Shown piece after piece: positions 6,587 through 9,290 of a DNA stretch of 9,290 bases. Both the position numbers and the translations under genes were made by a program. Each line of letters begins with the position of its first letter. Position 1 is the stretch's first letter. The notes beneath the pieces were generated by a model. That model did not search any database. It was not told where the DNA came from and worked only from the letters and a program-made list of their open reading frames with translations. Source of the stretch: Spartobacteria bacterium (GTDB lineage: Bacteria > Verrucomicrobiota > Verrucomicrobiia > Chthoniobacterales > Chthoniobacteraceae); contig JANXZI010000618.1 of the NCBI GenBank assembly GCA_025355595.1, positions 1 to 9,290 of the forward strand, given 5' to 3'.

Positions 6587-9112
6587 TCATTTTTTCTTGC
6601 CGGGTTCCGGATTGGTCAGCCGGCTGCTGAGGCTCTCGGCGGTCTCGCCGGGGGTGAAGGTGAAGGAGCCGAAGACGCGGTTCGTGCCACCGAGGGTGAT
6701 GCGCCCATCCGCGATCACGGGGACGCTGTTGAGGAAGGAAGTATCCGCGATGCGCGTGGCTTTTCCGCCGCCGGCGAGAATGGGATTCGGGCGCTGCGCG
6801 AGCATCGTGCGCCAGGCCATGGCACCCGTGCGCGGATCGAGTGCGGCGACGGCCACGCCGCCGCCGATCGCCGGGTGGGTGCCTGCGGAGGCCACGACTT
6901 TTCCGTCCATCATCGCGAGGCCATAGACCGGCCATGCGCTTTCCAACTGGCCGTTCGCCACGACGAACCGGCGGGCAGGCGCGAGCAGCACGCGGAAGCG
7001 CGGCGTGCCGTCCCGCAGTGCGACGCCATACACGCAGCCATCGTGCGCGCCGTAGAGCACGGTGTCGCCGACGACCAATGGATCTCCGCTGATGCGGGCA
7101 TCGGCCATCGCGGTCCAGACGAGCGCATTTCCCCGGCGGGCTTCGAGGCGATGTTGTTGCACGGCGGCGACGATTTGCAGATCCCCGGCAGTCACTGGCG
7201 GCGTCGTGGCGGCGAGCAGCAGCGGGGTCTTCCGCCAGTCCTGTGCGATGGGGCCGTCTGGAATTTTGTCGGCGGGCGAACTGACTGGCGCGATCGGTCT
7301 GCCGTCTTTCGTCGTGCGCTCCGCATCCGCGACGGGCGCGGCGGACGGCTCGCCGGTCATGGCGTGAAAGCCGCGCACCATGGCAATGCAACGGCAGGCG
7401 TTTGGCGTGAAATAGGTCATGCCATTCGCGGGGATGTTGCCCAGTGCGCAGCCGGATCGGGCGACGGGAATTTGTTCGCCGATGAGATCCTTGCCGTACC
7501 ACGCGGACTGTCCGAAGAGCAGCCAGTTCGGCGTGGCGGTCATGCGGGTGCATCGCTGATTCCAGCCGTAGGTCAGCGCATTCTCGCTTTTTCCAGTCGC
7601 GGGATCGTAGTGCCACAAGTTTGTGAATGCGCCCGCAAACCACACCGCGCCATCGCGGACCAGCGCGTTGTAGGAGGCCACGTTGTAGTTCTTCCTGAAC
7701 GGCGCGTCGTCCGAAAAGAGCAGCCTGCCCTGCGCCGCATCCACCGTGCCGATGTAGGGCCCCTCGCCACCGCTGATCGCGGCGCTGCCGAAGACGACGA
7801 CTTTGTCCCCACAGATCACAATCTGCCCCGGACTGCGCCGGATTTTCCGTTCCGCGCCCTTGGTCACGGAGTTGATTTCCTCGCTGCTGACGCCCGTGCA
7901 TTCCCAGACGATTTTCCCAGTGGTGAGATCCAGCGCGACGAGTGCGGTGACGCTCTTGCTGACCGGCCAGCGGCCTTCGAAATTCCGCCCGTCCTGGCGT
8001 TTCGCCAGCAGGCCGTAGAGCCGCTTGCGCTCCTGATCCACGACGGGCCCGAGCACCATCTGGCCTTCGCGGGCGAAGGACCAGCGCGGCTTCCCGCTCG
8101 CTTTGTCGAAACAGCGCACGGTGCCATTGGCGGTGACCACCAGGGCATCGTCCGTGGCACGGATGCAGGCAGTCTCCCCCTCGGGCCCTGCGGTTCCCAC
8201 CTTGCCATCGGCTTGCAGCGGCGCAGTGCCGGGAAAGCTGCGCAGGATTTTGCCGTCCGTCACATTGAGCGCGACCAGATCGGCGCTGGGCGCGAGATAG
8301 GTGAAGATCACATTTCCATCTGCGACCAAGGACCAACGTTTGCGCGCGACCTTGGCATCGCGCCGCACGGTCCAGAGCGGCGTGCCATTCCACGCATCGC
8401 GGCCCTGGAGCGCCCAGTTTTGCACCTTGGTTTTTTCATCGGCGGAAAAAGGTCCGGCGTCGTTGATGTCGAGGATCGCGTAGCGGCCGGCGATGCGCAG
8501 GCCGCAGCCGGGATCATAGCCGGCGGGATTTCCCTGAAGTGGAAAGGGCATGGAGTCCGCGACCCACTGCTGCTGCCGCACCGGCCCGGTGACCGTGTCC
8601 CGCGAAAGCGGATTGCCATCCGGCCCGTGATCAAAGTGGCCCCAATCATCGAGCCCCGCGGGACGCTGCGGACGCAATGCCGTCCACGCGCCTTGCGAGC
8701 GCAGGTAGAGCACACCGTCGGGAGCCAGCGCGCGGTCCAGCTCCGCCATTCCCGGAGCCTTCGCTCCGAGCATATCGAGGTCGGCGATGATGATATCCGC
8801 CAGCCGGCTCGCATATGGGAGCCGCGGCGAGCCCTCCCATAGCGCCACGGACGCGAGTCCGTAGATGCCCTGCCCGGTCAGTTGCACGCGCAAGCGATCG
8901 CGCGTCGTCTCGTCTGCGCACAACCCGTGGACGAGCATCCGGCCGCCGTTCGTCAATCCCGACAGAAATCCCGCATCGGTCGCACTCACGACCACCGCGA
9001 AGCCGCCTCCCTGCGGCCATTCCTTCAGGACTTCGGCCACCGTCGGATCGGCAGACTCCAGACGCAGCGTGCCCGCGAACGCGGCGAGCAAAAGCCAGAC
9101 GGGATATTTCAT
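6587..9112 (-). CDS. Secreted PQQ-like beta-propeller protein with N-terminal methyltransferase-like domain
   Basis: Predicted exported 841-residue protein. A signal peptide covers about residues 1-21 (KYPVWLLLAAFAGTL core). Residues 35-150 resemble a degenerate class I methyltransferase Rossmann fold: GGRMLVHGLCAD, RLPYASRLADIIIADLD, then ALAPDGVLYLR. No clear glycine-rich SAM loop remains, so catalysis is doubtful. A linker motif (LDDWGHFDHGPDGNPLSRDT, 154-173) leads into PQQ-type propeller blades from about 180 to the end, with repeats such as LVALNVTDGKIL, VRCFDKASGKPRWSF, LVALDLTTGKIVWE and VAALDPRTGAMAW. Cysteines C521, C555 and the C573-x-C575 pair fall in the blade region where related proteins also carry cysteines. 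The combination is familiar from Planctomycetes and Verrucomicrobia and has no established function. Blades of this type do not prove PQQ binding. The ATG overlaps the stop of a 32-codon micro-ORF. The protein ends in a basic GKKK tail. Confidence 0.9.
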   Translation of the reverse strand: MKYPVWLLLAAFAGTLRLESADPTVAEVLKEWPQGGGFAVVVSATDAGFLSGLTNGGRMLVHGLCADETTRDRLRVQLTGQGIYGLASVALWEGSPRLPYASRLADIIIADLDMLGAKAPGMAELDRALAPDGVLYLRSQGAWTALRPQRPAGLDDWGHFDHGPDGNPLSRDTVTGPVRQQQWVADSMPFPLQGNPAGYDPGCGLRIAGRYAILDINDAGPFSADEKTKVQNWALQGRDAWNGTPLWTVRRDAKVARKRWSLVADGNVIFTYLAPSADLVALNVTDGKILRSFPGTAPLQADGKVGTAGPEGETACIRATDDALVVTANGTVRCFDKASGKPRWSFAREGQMVLGPVVDQERKRLYGLLAKRQDGRNFEGRWPVSKSVTALVALDLTTGKIVWECTGVSSEEINSVTKGAERKIRRSPGQIVICGDKVVVFGSAAISGGEGPYIGTVDAAQGRLLFSDDAPFRKNYNVASYNALVRDGAVWFAGAFTNLWHYDPATGKSENALTYGWNQRCTRMTATPNWLLFGQSAWYGKDLIGEQIPVARSGCALGNIPANGMTYFTPNACRCIAMVRGFHAMTGEPSAAPVADAERTTKDGRPIAPVSSPADKIPDGPIAQDWRKTPLLLAATTPPVTAGDLQIVAAVQQHRLEARRGNALVWTAMADARISGDPLVVGDTVLYGAHDGCVYGVALRDGTPRFRVLLAPARRFVVANGQLESAWPVYGLAMMDGKVVASAGTHPAIGGGVAVAALDPRTGAMAWRTMLAQRPNPILAGGGKATRIADTSFLNSVPVIADGRITLGGTNRVFGSFTFTPGETAESLSSRLTNPEPGKKK

Positions 9113-9207
9113 GCGAGGAACGCGTGGGATTGCTTTTTATTCCCGCCCTGCGCCGCGGCGGCAGCCGTGGGCGCGAGGAGCAGGGAGAAAATGGCGGGGA
9201 TTTTCAT
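9109..9207 (-). CDS. 32-codon micro-ORF with signal-like sequence, overlapping the propeller start
   Basis: ATG 9207 opens a 32-residue frame beginning MKIPAIFSLLLAPTAAAAAQ: one lysine, a hydrophobic core and an Ala-rich cleavage-like region. A polar tail containing GGNKKQSH follows. Its TGA (9111-9109) overlaps the ATG (9112-9110) of the propeller gene in an ATGA arrangement, typical of translational coupling. No Shine-Dalgarno sequence precedes it; the upstream bases are CCCCACCC. It could be a tiny secreted peptide, a leader controlling translation of the propeller gene, or a chance frame. The signal-like composition together with the stop/start overlap makes chance less likely, but no homology was tested. 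Confidence 0.45.
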   Translation of the reverse strand: MKIPAIFSLLLAPTAAAAAQGGNKKQSHAFLA

Positions 9208-9290
9208 GGGTGGGGTAAACGACTGACCCGTGCGCCGCGGGCGTCTTATGTCGTCTCTCCAAATTTTCCGGGGCGTCCCCGCGCGCGGGG
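9208..9290. other. Upstream region of the minus-strand block, with a GC palindrome at the window edge
   Basis: The 83 bp upstream of the micro-ORF should hold the promoter of the minus-strand block, or part of it. CCCCGCGCGCGGGG at 9277-9290 is a perfect 14-bp palindrome. The overlapping GGGGCGTCCCC can form a competing short hairpin. Read on the minus strand, the palindrome comes first, followed by the A/T-rich stretch GGAAAATTTGG. It could be the terminator stem of a gene beyond the right edge or a protein-binding site. I cannot assign a -35/-10 pair with confidence. Confidence 0.3.

Noticed and set aside
6513..8393. 626-codon minus-strand frame overlapping the propeller in another frame
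   Set aside because: Arg/Gly-rich with no motif, while the propeller frame has blades and a signal peptide.
6875..8842. 655-codon plus-strand open frame opposite the propeller gene
   Set aside because: No signal peptide or recognisable motif; it mirrors the real gene's codon positions. A true antisense gene would need expression or conservation evidence.
6587..9112. Calling the propeller a PQQ-dependent alcohol or glucose dehydrogenase
   Set aside because: Only the blade repeats are seen; no recognisable quinoprotein active-site signature or heme motif supports an enzymatic assignment.

Overview
The window is high-GC DNA that is almost fully coding. It most resembles a Verrucomicrobiota or related PVC-group chromosome. 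Three things support this: a Tat-exported Gfo/Idh/MocA oxidoreductase, an octaheme cytochrome fused to HEAT/TPR repeats, and a secreted PQQ-like beta-propeller behind a methyltransferase-like domain. All are common in Verrucomicrobia and Planctomycetes. None of the starts I examined has a recognisable Shine-Dalgarno sequence. The taxonomic assignment is inferred from gene families, not from a marker gene.

Layout from left to right. Positions 1-914 (minus) hold a Ser/Thr protein kinase running off the left edge; its C-terminal lobe is shifted by one base at an A5/T5 run (160-164). Positions 915-1064 are a divergent intergenic region with a perfect 12-bp inverted repeat. Positions 1065-1745 (plus) carry two small signal-peptide proteins, probably co-transcribed; the second looks like a small beta-barrel/OB-type domain. 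They converge on the minus-strand block, with a hairpin containing both stop codons (1743-1768).

The rest is one minus-strand block, transcribed from right to left. It begins with a 32-codon signal-peptide-like micro-ORF (9207-9109), whose stop overlaps the ATG of the propeller gene (9112-6587). After it come the Tat-exported oxidoreductase (6474-5146), the octaheme/HEAT/TPR cytochrome (5100-2710) and an RlmI-like SAM methyltransferase (2638-1766). Gaps within the block are 112, 45 and 71 bp.

The propeller, oxidoreductase and cytochrome are all predicted to be exported or membrane-anchored facing the periplasm. They could form a periplasmic oxidation and electron-transfer unit, but that is inference from families and gene order. 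No tRNA, rRNA, CRISPR array, insertion sequence or phage gene was seen. No gene-free stretch exceeds about 150 bp.
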